The notes below the pieces were generated by a model. It did not search any database and was not told the origin of the DNA. It saw only the letters and a program-made list of their open reading frames with translations. From an uncultured Sphingomonas sp. (GTDB lineage: Bacteria; Pseudomonadota; Alphaproteobacteria; Sphingomonadales; Sphingomonadaceae), in the NCBI GenBank assembly GCA_913775975.1, contig CAJYLQ010000013.1, positions 1-64,000 on the forward strand: DNA of 64,000 nt, written 5' to 3'. Below, in pieces: positions 34,924-46,268 of this stretch. Within the stretch, counting starts at the first letter, position 1, and the number at the start of each line of letters is the position of its first letter. A program made the position numbers and the translations under genes.

Positions 34924-36867
34924 TTACTGGAGCAGCTTCAGCACCGACTGCTGCGACTGGTTCGCCTGGGCGAGCATCGCGGTCGAGGCCTGACCCAGGA
35001 TCTGCGCCTTGGCGAGCGCGGTCGTTTCGGCCGAGAAGTCGGCGTCCTCGATGCGGCTCTTGGCGTCCGACAGGTTGGTCGAGGTCGTCGTCAGGTTGTT
35101 GACCGTGACCTGCAGGCGGTTCTGGATCGCACCGAGGTTGCCGCGGGTCGAGGAAACCTGCGTCAGCGCCGCGTCGATCTTCGCCATGGCCGCAGTCGCA
35201 TCCGACTGGCTGGCGATCGACAAGGCCGAGCTGGCACCGCCGCCGGCCGTGCCGCCCTGCTGCGAAAGACCCATCTTGCTGGCATTGGCGCCCTCGATGC
35301 GGATCGGCGAGCCGTTGGTGCTCGTCAGCGAGATCGCGCCCGAAATCGCCGTACCAAGGGTACCGGCCGTGCCGTTACCGTCGGTGAGAGCGCTCAGCGT
35401 CGTGCCGGTGGAGTTGGCAACCGTGATATTTGCGCCGGATGCAGAGGTCAGCGTCAGCTTGCCATCGGTTCCCGCGGTCGCCTGGATGCCCGCAGCACCG
35501 ACCGCCGTGTTGATTTTGGTGATCGCACTATCCAGCGTATCGGTGGTAGCGAAGTTGACCGTGGTGCCGTTGATGGTGATCGCAGATGCTGCGGACGAAT
35601 CCTGCGTGTAAGTCATTCGGGCGACGGTCTGGGCGGTAGCGACCACCCCGGTCGTGCCCGATTGCAGGTTGATCGCCGCCGCCTTGGCCGACGCGGAGGC
35701 ATCAGTCGAAGCGCCAATCGCGGTGCCGTTGATCGACAGCTTGTCGGTCGCTGCGAACGTCGTGCTCGTTACGGTCGTGCCCTGCACGCCGGTGCCGGTC
35801 GTCGAAGAGGCGTTGAGGCCCAGCGCCTGGAATTCCGCGGCGGTGCCGGTGCCGCCGATCTTCAGCGGGCTGCCGTTGCTGGTGTTCAGCGTGACGTAGC
35901 CGGTGATCGCGGTTGCCGACGAGGTGAAGCCCGCCTTGGCCGAGCCGCCCGCGGGCGAACCGTCCTGAACGGTGATGCTGGCGCCAGTGTCGTTCGACAG
36001 GACGATCTGACCGTTCTGAAGCGAGGCGGTAACGCCGCCGACGTCGCGGTTGATGTTGCTGACCAGTTCGGCGACGCTATTCGCCTTGCCGACGGCATTG
36101 CCGTTGATCGTCAGCTCGCCATCGGCCCAGCTGGAGCCGGTCGGCGTCGTGCCGCTGACCTGGTTATAGGCGGTGGCGGTGACGCCGGTCGCCGTGCTGT
36201 TGGCGTTGATAGCCGTGACCAGCGTCTTGGCATCGGTGATCGTCGGCGCACTCGCAAAGGCCGCGACGCCGTTGAAGGTGAGGTCGCCCACGGCAACCGA
36301 GCCGCCCGCCGCCGTCACGCGGCCCGTCGTCACCTGACCGGCGGCGCCGCCGCTCGACAGTCCCAGATCCTTCGACGAGGTCGAGCCGAAGCTGACGGCG
36401 GTGGTTTCCGACGCGTTGGTGCCGGTCTGCAGCGTCACCGACTTCGACGAACCGTCGAGCAGGTTGATGCCGTTGAAGTTCGTGGTCTTCGAGATCGTGT
36501 CGATCTGGCTGGTCAGCTGCGACACTTCCGACTGGAGCGCATTGCGCTCCGTCTGGCCCAGCGTACCCGAAGCGGACTGGGTGGCCAGTTCCTTCATGCG
36601 GGTCAGCATCGAGGTGACCTCGCCCAGCGCGCCTTCCGCGGTCTGCGCCATCGAGATGCCGTCGTTCGCGTTGCGGACGGCCACGGCCATCGACTTGATC
36701 TGGCTGTCCATACGGCTGGCGATGGCGAGGCCGGCGGCATCGTCCTTGGCGGAGTTGATTCGCTTGCCGGTCGACAGGCGCTCCATCGCGGTCTGCAGCG
36801 CGGACGAGGCGCCGGCCGAGGCGTTGGCGGCGCGAAGGGCCGAGATGTTGGTTCCGATAACGGTCAT
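34924..36867 (-). CDS. fliC: Flagellin FliC
   Basis: A 647-residue flagellin, longer than the common 280-500. The N-terminal D0/D1 region begins [20 protein letters not shown] and has [28 protein letters not shown]; the C-terminal D1/D0 region has [40 protein letters not shown], and ends [14 protein letters not shown]. The middle (about 170-550) is Thr/Ala/Gly-rich with several Flagellin_IN-like segments ([24 protein letters not shown]), suggesting expanded surface domains. The frame runs upstream to 37023, but the family N-terminus fixes ATG 36867. It is driven by a sigma-28-like element. Confidence 0.97.
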   Translation of the reverse strand: MTVIGTNISALRAANASAGASSALQTAMERLSTGKRINSAKDDAAGLAIASRMDSQIKSMAVAVRNANDGISMAQTAEGALGEVTSMLTRMKELATQSASGTLGQTERNALQSEVSQLTSQIDTISKTTNFNGINLLDGSSKSVTLQTGTNASETTAVSFGSTSSKDLGLSSGGAAGQVTTGRVTAAGGSVAVGDLTFNGVAAFASAPTITDAKTLVTAINANSTATGVTATAYNQVSGTTPTGSSWADGELTINGNAVGKANSVAELVSNINRDVGGVTASLQNGQIVLSNDTGASITVQDGSPAGGSAKAGFTSSATAITGYVTLNTSNGSPLKIGGTGTAAEFQALGLNASSTTGTGVQGTTVTSTTFAATDKLSINGTAIGASTDASASAKAAAINLQSGTTGVVATAQTVARMTYTQDSSAASAITINGTTVNFATTDTLDSAITKINTAVGAAGIQATAGTDGKLTLTSASGANITVANSTGTTLSALTDGNGTAGTLGTAISGAISLTSTNGSPIRIEGANASKMGLSQQGGTAGGGASSALSIASQSDATAAMAKIDAALTQVSSTRGNLGAIQNRLQVTVNNLTTTSTNLSDAKSRIEDADFSAETTALAKAQILGQASTAMLAQANQSQQSVLKLLQ

Positions 36868-36933
36868 GATTGGTCTCCGTTTCCTACGGCTTCCCCGCCG
36901 CCCCCAGAGCGGAGGGCCGAGCCGTCGCAACAA

Positions 36934-36960
36934 GGAACGGCCGGTCTGCGGCGGGTTTAA
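36934..36960 (-). promoter_or_regulatory. Sigma-28-like promoter of fliC
   Basis: On the minus strand, TTAA-N15-GCCGTTCC, with the -10 box at 36941-36934. The predicted start is near 36927, giving a leader of about 60 nt before fliC. The box and spacer match those of flgM and fliD in this locus. Confidence 0.65.
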
Positions 36961-37127
36961 GGACGATTTTGCGCGAGTCGCGGCGCCGGTCGGCCCTTCG
37001 CGTACGGGAGTATTCTTCCGCATGGGCAGGCCCGCGCGCGCCCGGAAAATATCTGCCGGTCGGCGGCGGAGATTTACCGGCCATTTACCTTCCCGGGCGC
37101 ATCACACTTCGCAACAGAGGGGCAAAG

Positions 37128-38458
<1,331 letters not shown>

Positions 38459-38462
<4 letters not shown>

Positions 38463-38818
38463 GCGGCATCGGCGGGGTGGGCGGTGTCGGCGGGATCGAC
38501 CGCGTGATGCAGCTGCGTGCCCAGATCCTCGAACGCAACCAGGCGCTGGCCCGCGCCAGCAGCGCGCCCGCCGCCGCACCCGCGACGGAGGCGAAGCCGA
38601 CCAGCTTCGCCGCGACGCTGGATACCGCGCTGAAGAGCGTCAACGAGGGTCAGAACGAGGCCGCCAAGCTGTCCGACAGCTACGAGCGTGGCGAGACGGT
38701 CGACATCGCCAAGGTGATGCTGGCCCGCCAGCAGGCCTCTGTCGGGTTCGAGGCGACGCTTCAGGTCAGGAACAAACTGCTGTCCGCCTACAAGGACATC
38801 ATGAGCATGCCGGTGTAA
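38459..38818 (+). CDS. fliE: Hook-basal body complex protein FliE
   Basis: A 119-residue protein. The conserved C-terminal part is FAATLDTALKSVNEGQNEAA, then LSDSYERGETVDIAKVMLAR QQASVGFEATLQVRNKLLSA, YKDIMSMPV, the FliE signature. It links the MS-ring to the rod. ATG overlaps the stop of the activator by 4 bp. Confidence 0.95.
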
Positions 38819-38821
38819 TCG

Positions 38822-40543
38822 ATGAGCACTGCCCTCACCACCACCACGCCCGCCGCCGTGCCCGAGCGGTTCGCCAACCCGCTGGAGCAGGTGCGCGGCC
38901 TGCTGGCGCAGCCCGCCGTCCGCCGGTCCGCGCCGATGGCGATGGTCATCGGCCTGGTCGGCGCGGCCGCGCTCGCCTGGACGACGTTGGCGACGCCGAC
39001 GCAGAAGACGCTGTTCACCGGCCTTGCCGATGCCGACAAGGCGGCGGTGATGCAGAGCCTGGAGCAGGCGAACATCGGTGCGCATGTCGACGACGGCACC
39101 GGCGCGATCACCGTCGACGAGGAAAGCTACAGCCGCGCGCGGATGCTGCTGGCCAGCCAGGGCCTGCCGAAACAGGCGCCCGGCGGCTATGCGATCCTCG
39201 ACCAGCTGCCGATGGGCGTCAGCCGTGCCGTCGAGGGCGAGCGACTGCGCCAGGCGCGCGAGACGGAACTGGCGCGTTCGATCCAGGATATCGACGCGGT
39301 CATCGAGGCGCGCGTGCATCTGGCGACGCCCGAGGCCTCCGTCTTCGTCCGCGACGCCGCCGCGCCGTCCGCCTCCGTCATCGTGAAGCTGGCGCCGGGA
39401 CGCAGCCTGTCGGAGGCGCAGGTCGCCTCGATCATCAACCTCGTCGCCTCGTCGGTGCCGGGGATGAAGCCCGATGCGGTGACGATCGTCGATCAGGCGG
39501 GCGCGCTGCTGACGAAGCCCGGCGGGCGCGATGCCGCGGGCGCGATCCGCGACGAGCGCATCGACTTCCAGCGCCGTGTCGAGGACAAGTATCGCCAGCA
39601 GCTGACGCAGCTGCTGACCCCGCTGCTCGGCGCGGGCAATTTCTCCGCCGAGGTGCAGGCCGACGTCAATCTCGACGAAACGCAGGCGACGCGCGAAAGC
39701 TATGAGAAGCAGGGCGCGCTGCGGGCCGAGACGGGCCAGTGGACCGGCAACCAGAAGGACAATGCCGCGCCCGGCGGTATCCCCGGCGCGCTGTCGAACA
39801 CGCCGCCGCCAGCCAGCCAGCTGCAGGTGCCGACCCCGGCGGTGGGCGCCACCGGCGGGCCGCAGCCGGTCGCGGGCGGCCCCGCGCCCGACCCGAACAA
39901 GCAGACCGACAGCTATCAGCGCGCCTATGATTTGGGCCGCGAGGTGTCGGTGACGCGCGCGGCGCCGGGTTCGGTCAAGCGGCTGTCGGTCGCGGTGGTG
40001 CTGCGCGATCCCGAAAAGGGCCGGCGCACCGCGATGGAGATCAACCAGATCACCGATCTGGTGAAGAGCGCGGTCGGATACGACCAGACGCGGCAGGATC
40101 AGGTGACGGTCATCAGCCGCCAGTTCGCCGGCGCGGCGACCGATATGGCCGACAAGGCGCCGTGGTACGACAATAGCTGGCTGCCGATGCTGGCGCGCAA
40201 CCTGACCGCGATCATCATCGCGCTGCTGGTCCTGTTCATGGGCGTCCGCCCGATCGTGAAGGGCATGGCGAAGAAGCGCGAGGACGAGGCGAAGGCCGAG
40301 GCCGCCGCGACCGCCGCCGGTTCAGCCGGTGCAGCCGGTGCGACTGGCGGGGCGACGGTGATCGGGCCGGACGGCGAGCCGGTGCCGGCGATGCCGATGG
40401 TCGCGCCGCCGGTGAACATCGACCAGGTCGAGAAGGCGGGCGATTATGGCGAGCGACTGGATCTGGTGCGCGGCTTCACCCGCGACAATCCCGCCCGCGC
40501 GGCGCTGGCGGTGCGTGACATGATCAAGGCGGACCAGAAGTGA
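38822..40543 (+). CDS. fliF: MS-ring protein FliF
   Basis: A 573-residue protein. It has an N-terminal membrane helix (about 38-58, MAMVIGLVGAAALAWTTLAT), the ring-building domains with TQKTLFTGLADADKAAVMQS, ARMLLASQGLPKQAPGGYAI and RARVHLATPEASVFVRD-like sequence, a Pro/Ala-rich linker (about 305-365), a second membrane helix (about 455-475, MLARNLTAIIIALLVLFMGV) and a C-terminal tail that binds FliG. It houses the export gate. It lies 3 bp after fliE and overlaps fliG by 4 bp. Confidence 0.97.
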   Translation: MSTALTTTTPAAVPERFANPLEQVRGLLAQPAVRRSAPMAMVIGLVGAAALAWTTLATPTQKTLFTGLADADKAAVMQSLEQANIGAHVDDGTGAITVDEESYSRARMLLASQGLPKQAPGGYAILDQLPMGVSRAVEGERLRQARETELARSIQDIDAVIEARVHLATPEASVFVRDAAAPSASVIVKLAPGRSLSEAQVASIINLVASSVPGMKPDAVTIVDQAGALLTKPGGRDAAGAIRDERIDFQRRVEDKYRQQLTQLLTPLLGAGNFSAEVQADVNLDETQATRESYEKQGALRAETGQWTGNQKDNAAPGGIPGALSNTPPPASQLQVPTPAVGATGGPQPVAGGPAPDPNKQTDSYQRAYDLGREVSVTRAAPGSVKRLSVAVVLRDPEKGRRTAMEINQITDLVKSAVGYDQTRQDQVTVISRQFAGAATDMADKAPWYDNSWLPMLARNLTAIIIALLVLFMGVRPIVKGMAKKREDEAKAEAAATAAGSAGAAGATGGATVIGPDGEPVPAMPMVAPPVNIDQVEKAGDYGERLDLVRGFTRDNPARAALAVRDMIKADQK

Positions 40544-41559
40544 GCGAGGCTGCCGCCGCCACCCCCCGCACCTTTACCGGGATCGAGCGCGCCGCCGTGC
40601 TGATGATGGTCGTCGGCGAGGAAGAGGCGGCGGCGATCCTCCAGAAAATGGAGCCGGACGAGGTGCGCCAGCTGGGCGCCGCGATGTTCGCCGTCGCCGA
40701 CGTGTCCGAAGAGGAAGTCGATGGCGTGCTGGAGGATTTCGTCGGCCGCGCGCGGGAGCGGACCAGCATCACCTTCGACCCAAAGCCGCAGGTGACGGCG
40801 GTGATGAACCGCGCGCTCGGCCGGGAAAAGGCGGAGAGCGTGCTCGCCCGCATCACCCCGGCGGAGGCCGCGTGCGAGCTTGAGCTGCTCGACTGGATGG
40901 AGCCGGGCGACATCGCCGCGATGATCGAGAAGGAGCATCCGCAGATCGCCGCCGTCGTGATTGCCAACCTGGATCCCGCGATCGGCGGGCAGGTGCTGGA
41001 ACAGCTGCCCGAGGGAACGCAGCCCGACGTCCTGCATCGCATCGCCAAGCTGGGGCCGATCACGCCCGAGGCGGTCGAGACGCTGAAGGCGCTGCTGACC
41101 CATCAGACCAGCGCGGCCGGCAGCGGCGCGCAGGTGACGCTGGGCGGCGCGCGCGAGGCGGCGCTGATCCTGTCGGGCGCGCGCAAGGCGACCGAGCAGC
41201 GCGTGATGCCCAAGCTGTTCAAGATCGACCGCGACGTCGCCAAGGCGATCGAGGAGGCGATGTTCGTCTTCGACAACCTGCTCGACATGGATGACAAGAA
41301 CCTCGGCACGCTGATCCGCAACGTCGATGGCGAGGTGCTGGTCAAGTCGCTGAAGGGCGTGGACGAGGCGGTGCGCAACCGCTTCCTGGGCTGCATGTCG
41401 GCGCGCGCCGCCGACGGCATCCGCGACGAGATCGAGGCGCGCGGTCCGATGAAGCTGGCCGAGGTGATGGACGCGCAGAAGGCGATGATCGCCATCGCCC
41501 GCCAGCTGACCAAGGACGGAACGCTCCAGATGGGCGGGGGCGAGGACGATTATGTCTGA
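40540..41559 (+). CDS. fliG: Motor switch protein FliG
   Basis: A 339-residue protein of standard length: N-terminal FliF-binding domain with ERAAVLMMVVGEEEAAAILQ, middle domain with EHPQIAAVVIANLDPAIGGQ, then VLEQLPEGTQPDVLHRIAKL, and C-terminal torque domain with MFVFDNLLDMDDKNLGTLIR, DGEVLVKSLKGVDEAVRNRF and SARAADGIRDEIEARGPM. It is the rotor part that contacts MotA. It overlaps fliF and fliH on either side. Confidence 0.97.
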   Translation: MSEAAAATPRTFTGIERAAVLMMVVGEEEAAAILQKMEPDEVRQLGAAMFAVADVSEEEVDGVLEDFVGRARERTSITFDPKPQVTAVMNRALGREKAESVLARITPAEAACELELLDWMEPGDIAAMIEKEHPQIAAVVIANLDPAIGGQVLEQLPEGTQPDVLHRIAKLGPITPEAVETLKALLTHQTSAAGSGAQVTLGGAREAALILSGARKATEQRVMPKLFKIDRDVAKAIEEAMFVFDNLLDMDDKNLGTLIRNVDGEVLVKSLKGVDEAVRNRFLGCMSARAADGIRDEIEARGPMKLAEVMDAQKAMIAIARQLTKDGTLQMGGGEDDYV

Positions 41560-42295
41560 TTTCGTCGCCGGGTTCGCCAGCCGCCACGAGATCGCGGCCA
41601 ACCTGCTGCACGCGGTGTTCGCGCCGCCGGCCGGCTTCGCGCCGGTGGATCCGACGCGGGGGCTGGGGCCGGTGCCGGCGGGTGCCGCGAACGCCCCGGC
41701 GGCGGCCGCGCGCACCGCGGGGCCGAAGCATTTCGTCCCCGCCGATCGCGACGCCAACCCGACCGAGGGCTGGGACCCGCTGGATGCGACCGCCGATACC
41801 ACACCCTATATCGATCCGGTCGAGGCCGCGCACAGCGCGGGCTATGCCGAGGGCATGGCCGCCGCGATGGCGACGATCGAGGCCAACGCCGCGCGCGACA
41901 TGGCGCTGCTGGACGGCATCGTCGCGCAGCTGGCTGCCGGGCGGATGGACCGCGAGGCGATGGCCGCGCGGCTGCGCCAGACGGTGATGATGCTCGTGAC
42001 GCGCATCGTCGGCGAGGTCGGCGTGTCCGCCGAGCGCCTGGCGGAGCGGATTGAGGCGGCGGCCGGGATGCTGGCCGACGAGTCCGAATCGGCGATGCTG
42101 CGCGTCCACCCCGACGACGTCGCCTTGCTGAAGGGCCGGTTGCCGCAGACCATCTTCGCGGTCGGCGACGCGCAGGTCGAACGCGGCGGCTTCGTACTCG
42201 AAAGCGCATCGACGGTGGTGGAGGACGGTCCGGCGATGTGGCTGGAGCAGCTGGCCGCCGCGATCGACCGCGCGCCACTGCCGCTGGCCGCCTGA
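41552..42295 (+). CDS. fliH: Export ATPase regulator FliH
   Basis: A 247-residue protein. The N-terminal third is Ala/Pro-rich; the central helix contains YAEGMAAAMATIEANAARDM, with the GxxxA/G-type repeats typical of FliH, and the C-terminal region has LRQTVMMLVTRIVGEVGVSA and MLRVHPDDVALLKGRL, the V-T4SS-like stalk pattern (LRVHPDD). FliH binds FliI and holds its activity down. It overlaps fliG by 8 bp. Confidence 0.9.
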   Translation: MSDFVAGFASRHEIAANLLHAVFAPPAGFAPVDPTRGLGPVPAGAANAPAAAARTAGPKHFVPADRDANPTEGWDPLDATADTTPYIDPVEAAHSAGYAEGMAAAMATIEANAARDMALLDGIVAQLAAGRMDREAMAARLRQTVMMLVTRIVGEVGVSAERLAERIEAAAGMLADESESAMLRVHPDDVALLKGRLPQTIFAVGDAQVERGGFVLESASTVVEDGPAMWLEQLAAAIDRAPLPLAA

Positions 42296-42306
42296 CCGGA
42301 CGACCG

Positions 42307-43626
42307 ATGCTGAACCGCTTTGCCGACGATTATCTGGCGACGCTCGCCGATGCCGATTTCTCCCCCGCGCCCAGCGTGTCGGGTCGCCTGGCGGCGTGCG
42401 ACGGCCTGCTGATGGAGGCGATCGGGCTGCGGCTGCCGGTCGGCACCGTCTGCCGCGTCGGTGACAGCGTGGAGGCGGAGGTGATCGGCTTTCGCGGCGA
42501 ACGCACGCTGCTGATGAACCTGGGCGGCCCCGCGCCGCTGCTGCCGCGTGCACCGGTGCGCCCGATCGGCCCGCCGGGCGAGGCGGAGGTGGGCGCGGCG
42601 ATGCTGGGCCGCGTCGTCGACGGCGCGGGCCGGCCGATCGACGGACTGGGCCCGATCCGGGGCGCCGGTCGCTGGCCGCTGGCCGGCAAGCTGCAATCGC
42701 CGCTGGACCGGGGCCGGGTACTCAAGCCGCTGGACGTCGGCGTGCGCGCGATCAACGGCCTGCTGACGATCGGGCAGGGCCAGCGCGTCGGCATCATGGC
42801 GGGATCGGGCGTCGGCAAGTCGGTGCTGCTGGGCATGATGGTGCGCGCGGCCAAGGCGGACGTGATCGTCATCGGCCTGATCGGCGAGCGCAGCCGCGAG
42901 GTCGCCGACTTTCTGGAAACCAAGGTCGCGGGGGCAGCGCGGGCACGGTCCGTCGTCGTCGCGGTGCCGGCCAACCATTCGCCGGTGCTGCGCATTCGCG
43001 GCGCCCTGCGCGCGACCGCGATCGCCGAGGCAGTCCGCGCGGAGGGGAAGAAGGTTCTCCTCATCATGGATTCGCTGACCCGCGTCGCCCATGCCGGGCG
43101 CGAAATCGGGTTGGCGCTGGGCGAGCCCGCCTCCGCGCGCGGCTATCCCCCGTCCGCCATCGCGATGCTGCCCAACCTGATCGAACGCGCTGGCGCCGAT
43201 GCGCACGGTACGGGATCGATCACCGCGATTTATACGGTGCTGGCGGATGGCGACGACGGGAATGACCCCGTGGTCGACTCGGCGCGCTCGATCCTGGACG
43301 GGCACATCGTCCTCAGTCGCGCGCTGGCGGAGCGGGGCGTCTATCCCGCGATCGATGTCGGCCCCTCGGTCAGCCGCGTGATGAACGATATCGTCGCGAA
43401 GGATCATGTGCTCGCCGCCCGTGTGCTGCGCCGGCATCTGGCGACCTATGAGGAGAATCGCGACCTCGTCCTGATGGGCGCCTATCGCGCGGGCGCGGAC
43501 CCGGCGATCGATGCCGCGATCGCCTATCATCCGGCGATCACCGACTATGTCCGGCAGGATTATGACGAGGTGGTCTCGCTGGAGACGGCGGCGGCCGAGC
43601 TGACCGGCGTGTTCGGCGACGGCTGA
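42307..43626 (+). CDS. fliI: Flagellum-specific ATPase FliI
   Basis: A 439-residue protein related to the F1 beta subunit. Walker A is GSGVGKS at 166-172; VIGLIGERSREVADFLE and LLIMDSLTRVAHAGREIGLA LGEP, then ARGYPPSAIAMLPNLIERAG, are the FliI/SctN signature stretches. ATG 42307 is chosen because the sequence then starts like the family (LNRFADDYLATL); the frame is open upstream to 42238. It powers unfolding and entry of export substrates at the FlhA gate. Confidence 0.97.
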   Translation: MLNRFADDYLATLADADFSPAPSVSGRLAACDGLLMEAIGLRLPVGTVCRVGDSVEAEVIGFRGERTLLMNLGGPAPLLPRAPVRPIGPPGEAEVGAAMLGRVVDGAGRPIDGLGPIRGAGRWPLAGKLQSPLDRGRVLKPLDVGVRAINGLLTIGQGQRVGIMAGSGVGKSVLLGMMVRAAKADVIVIGLIGERSREVADFLETKVAGAARARSVVVAVPANHSPVLRIRGALRATAIAEAVRAEGKKVLLIMDSLTRVAHAGREIGLALGEPASARGYPPSAIAMLPNLIERAGADAHGTGSITAIYTVLADGDDGNDPVVDSARSILDGHIVLSRALAERGVYPAIDVGPSVSRVMNDIVAKDHVLAARVLRRHLATYEENRDLVLMGAYRAGADPAIDAAIAYHPAITDYVRQDYDEVVSLETAAAELTGVFGDG

Positions 43627-44042
43627 TGGACGCCAGCACGCTGCGCCGTATCCATCGCGTGCGCACCGCGCAGCTGAACCTTGCGCGGGCGGACGAGGCG
43701 CGTGCCACCGCCGCGCTGGCGGCGGAAACCGCGATGACAGACCGGATCGCCGCGCTGGTCGATGCGGTCGCGCCCGCACCCGCGACGACGGGCGCCTTCA
43801 CGCTTGCGGGCACCGCACTGTTTCGCGAGCGGCTGCACCGTTCCGCCGATGCCGCCGCGATGCGTGTCGAATATGCGGAGATGCGCGTCGCCCGCGCGGG
43901 CGAGGCGAGCCGCGCGGCGCATCGCGACCAGAGCGTCGTCGAGAAGCTGATCGACCGTGCGCGGCGCGAGGCGCTGTATCGAGAGGCCCGCGATCTGCAG
44001 AACGCGCCGCCCCAGGCGCGAAAACGGCACGGCTCTTGCTGA
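43626..44042 (+). CDS. fliJ: Export chaperone FliJ
   Basis: A 138-residue, almost entirely helical protein rich in Ala, Arg and Glu (LRRIHRVRTAQLNLARADEA, then HRDQSVVEKLIDRARREAL). This composition, a coiled-coil stalk inserted in the FliI ring, and the place between fliI and fliK identify FliJ; the family is poorly conserved in sequence. Its ATG overlaps the fliI stop by one base. Its 3' end contains a near-consensus sigma-54 promoter for fliK. Confidence 0.82.
   Translation: MDASTLRRIHRVRTAQLNLARADEARATAALAAETAMTDRIAALVDAVAPAPATTGAFTLAGTALFRERLHRSADAAAMRVEYAEMRVARAGEASRAAHRDQSVVEKLIDRARREALYREARDLQNAPPQARKRHGSC
44025..44040 (+). promoter_or_regulatory. Internal sigma-54 promoter upstream of fliK
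   Basis: CGGCAC-GGCTC-TTGCT differs from consensus only at its first base. It lies in the last codons of fliJ. The predicted start is near 44051, about 32 nt before the fliK ATG. It would allow fliK and the fliLMNOPQR-flhB genes to be transcribed separately from the long fliE operon. Confidence 0.7.
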
Positions 44043-44082
44043 TACAGGGTTAACGACCCACGACGAGCCAGGGCACCGCCGT

Positions 44083-46251
44083 ATGATCAGCCTGACCGCC
44101 TCTATTCCCGGATTAGCCCCCGCCGCCCCGCCTGCAGGCGCCATGCCCGCCATGCCGGTGCTGGGCGGGGAGCAGGCGTTCGTGCTGCCCGATCCGGCCG
44201 CGTTGCTGACCGGCGCCGATACGAGCGGGGCGGGCGGCGGTGCGGTCGCATTCCCGGCGATCACGGCGGTGTCGGATCGGCAATCGGTTGCCGCCCCCGG
44301 CACCAGCTTGCCGGGCATCGTGCAGCCTGCGGCCGACGTGCCGGTGATTGCCGGCATCCCCACGCTTGCCCCGTCGCTGCCGGTCGATTCGCGCTTCACG
44401 GGCGCAGCGGCGCGCTTCATCGACGTCGATCCGCCGGCGGAGGCGCCCGAAGCGGTGGCGTCGGCCGCGACCGCCGGAAGCCCGGCGACGTCCGAACAGG
44501 TTTCCGTCGCGCCCGCGGTCGCCACCGCCATGGCCGCGGCGGCGGGGGTGGTCGCGGCTGTCATGCCGGAGCCGTCCGCCAAGTCCCCGCCGCCCGCCCC
44601 CGAGCCGCAGACCGCCACCGCCGCGGCGCTGGCGATCGTACCCCGCACCGTCCGCCGGGAGGGGCGCGACCTGCCCCGCGAGGACGCAAGCGCTCCAGCG
44701 AAGGACGATGGCGACAGGGCGGACTCCGATCCCGCTACCGATCCGGCGCCCGTGGCCGCGATCTCGCCCGTCACCCTGTTGGCGGCGGTTAGTCTGCCCG
44801 TGCCGATCGAAGCCGCCGCGCCCGTCACCGCGAAGGAGGTGGCGGTCGCCTCGACCACAGTCGCCAGCCCGGCGGTCGCGTCCGTGCCGGCGACCGGCCT
44901 CGCGCGCGATACCGCCATGGCCCCGCCACGCGCTGTGCCGGATGCCACGGCAGGCACGCCATCTGCCGCGCCGTCGACGACCCCCGCGCCCGTCATGCGT
45001 CAAGACCCGGCCACCCGGCCGGGAACGGGCGCGACGCCCGGGCGCGGCGAGGAGATCCAGGGGGTTGCGCCCTCACCCCGGACCGATCAGGGCGAGGCGC
45101 TCCCGACTGTCGCGTCGCCCGCTCCTGCCGCGTCCCCGATCCCAACCGGCGAGGCGACCCCCGCCGCCTCTGCCGTGGCTTCGGCCCCGTCCACCCCGTT
45201 ACCGGCTGGCGTGACGCCTTCAATCAAGGGCGCGGCAACGCTGTCTTCGACGACCGCGAACTTACGGGCCCCCGCGACTGTCGCATCGACCCTCGTGACG
45301 CCGGTCGACACCACGCAGGTGCCATGGCGGTTCGCGCCGGCGGTCGTGCGGTCATCCAACGCCGCGCCCGCACCGGGGGTCGTCAGCGCGATGCTCCAGT
45401 CCACCACGGTCGCTGCCGCGCCGATATCGGGCACGCCCGTAACCCTAGCGGCGGGCTCGGTGATCTCGTCACCGTCCGATGGGGCTGCGGAGGGAATGCG
45501 GGCCGCGATGCCGACAGTGAAGGAGGCCGGCGTCTCGACCGCTACGCAGACCCCTGCCACGCCCGCCGCCGTTACGCCTGCCGCACAGGCCGCGGCACGT
45601 CCCGTCACGCCCGCGCCCGCCGGGGTCGTCTTCGCCCCCGCCATCGCGGCCGCCGAGGAGCGCGAGCGCCAGGTGCAGCCCGTCACGACCGACAGCGCGA
45701 CGCCCGCGCCCGTCGGAGCCGCCGGGCTGGCGCTTCCCGTCGCGGCGACGGCACGCGCCGATCCGAGCGGGCAGGCGGCGCTCGACCTGACGCAGCCGCA
45801 GTGGCCGCACCAGATGATCCAGCGGATCGAGACGCTGCGCGACGCCGCCGATGCGGCGGACACGCGCATCCGACTGATCCCGGACGCGCTGGGCGCGATC
45901 GACGTGGCGGTGAAGCGCGACGGCGATACGCTGCACGTTCAGTTCACCGCCGAGCAGGCGCAGACCCGCCAGCTGCTCGCCGACGCGCAGCCCCGGCTGG
46001 CCGAGGCGGCGGAGGCGCGCGGACTGAAGCTGGGCCAGACCAGCGTCGATGCCGGCACGACCGGCGGCAACGGCCAGCCATCGCAACAGGCGCAAGGCGG
46101 TGGCGGCTTCCAGTCGACCGCCTGGGGCCAGGGCGCTGGGCAGGGCCAGTCCCGCCCGCAACACCAGTCCGCAACGCCCGCCCGCCCCGCATCCGCGCTT
46201 TCCCCCAACCAATCGGCCGATCCGGCCGCTGACGATGCCCGCATCGCCTGA
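44083..46251 (+). CDS. fliK: Hook-length control protein FliK
   Basis: A 722-residue protein. About 560 residues are Ala/Pro/Val/Thr-rich and look disordered, as expected for the molecular ruler. The C-terminal domain (about 560-660) has the Flg_hook pattern: LTQPQWPHQMIQRIETLRDA, TRIRLIPDALGAIDVAVKRD, then LHVQFTAEQAQTRQLLADAQ and LRL-type helix. The tail is Gln/Gly/Ser-rich. FliK stops hook growth by switching FlhB specificity. The frame is open upstream from 43957, but ATG 44083 lies after the fliJ stop and after the sigma-54 promoter. Confidence 0.9.
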   Translation: MISLTASIPGLAPAAPPAGAMPAMPVLGGEQAFVLPDPAALLTGADTSGAGGGAVAFPAITAVSDRQSVAAPGTSLPGIVQPAADVPVIAGIPTLAPSLPVDSRFTGAAARFIDVDPPAEAPEAVASAATAGSPATSEQVSVAPAVATAMAAAAGVVAAVMPEPSAKSPPPAPEPQTATAAALAIVPRTVRREGRDLPREDASAPAKDDGDRADSDPATDPAPVAAISPVTLLAAVSLPVPIEAAAPVTAKEVAVASTTVASPAVASVPATGLARDTAMAPPRAVPDATAGTPSAAPSTTPAPVMRQDPATRPGTGATPGRGEEIQGVAPSPRTDQGEALPTVASPAPAASPIPTGEATPAASAVASAPSTPLPAGVTPSIKGAATLSSTTANLRAPATVASTLVTPVDTTQVPWRFAPAVVRSSNAAPAPGVVSAMLQSTTVAAAPISGTPVTLAAGSVISSPSDGAAEGMRAAMPTVKEAGVSTATQTPATPAAVTPAAQAAARPVTPAPAGVVFAPAIAAAEERERQVQPVTTDSATPAPVGAAGLALPVAATARADPSGQAALDLTQPQWPHQMIQRIETLRDAADAADTRIRLIPDALGAIDVAVKRDGDTLHVQFTAEQAQTRQLLADAQPRLAEAAEARGLKLGQTSVDAGTTGGNGQPSQQAQGGGGFQSTAWGQGAGQGQSRPQHQSATPARPASALSPNQSADPAADDARIA

Positions 46252-46268
46252 TCCGAAGGACCAGACCC

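Noticed and set aside
36868..37023. N-terminal extension of flagellin
   Set aside because: Flagellins begin at the MTVIGTN-type sequence; the extension is basic and overlaps the sigma-28-like promoter.
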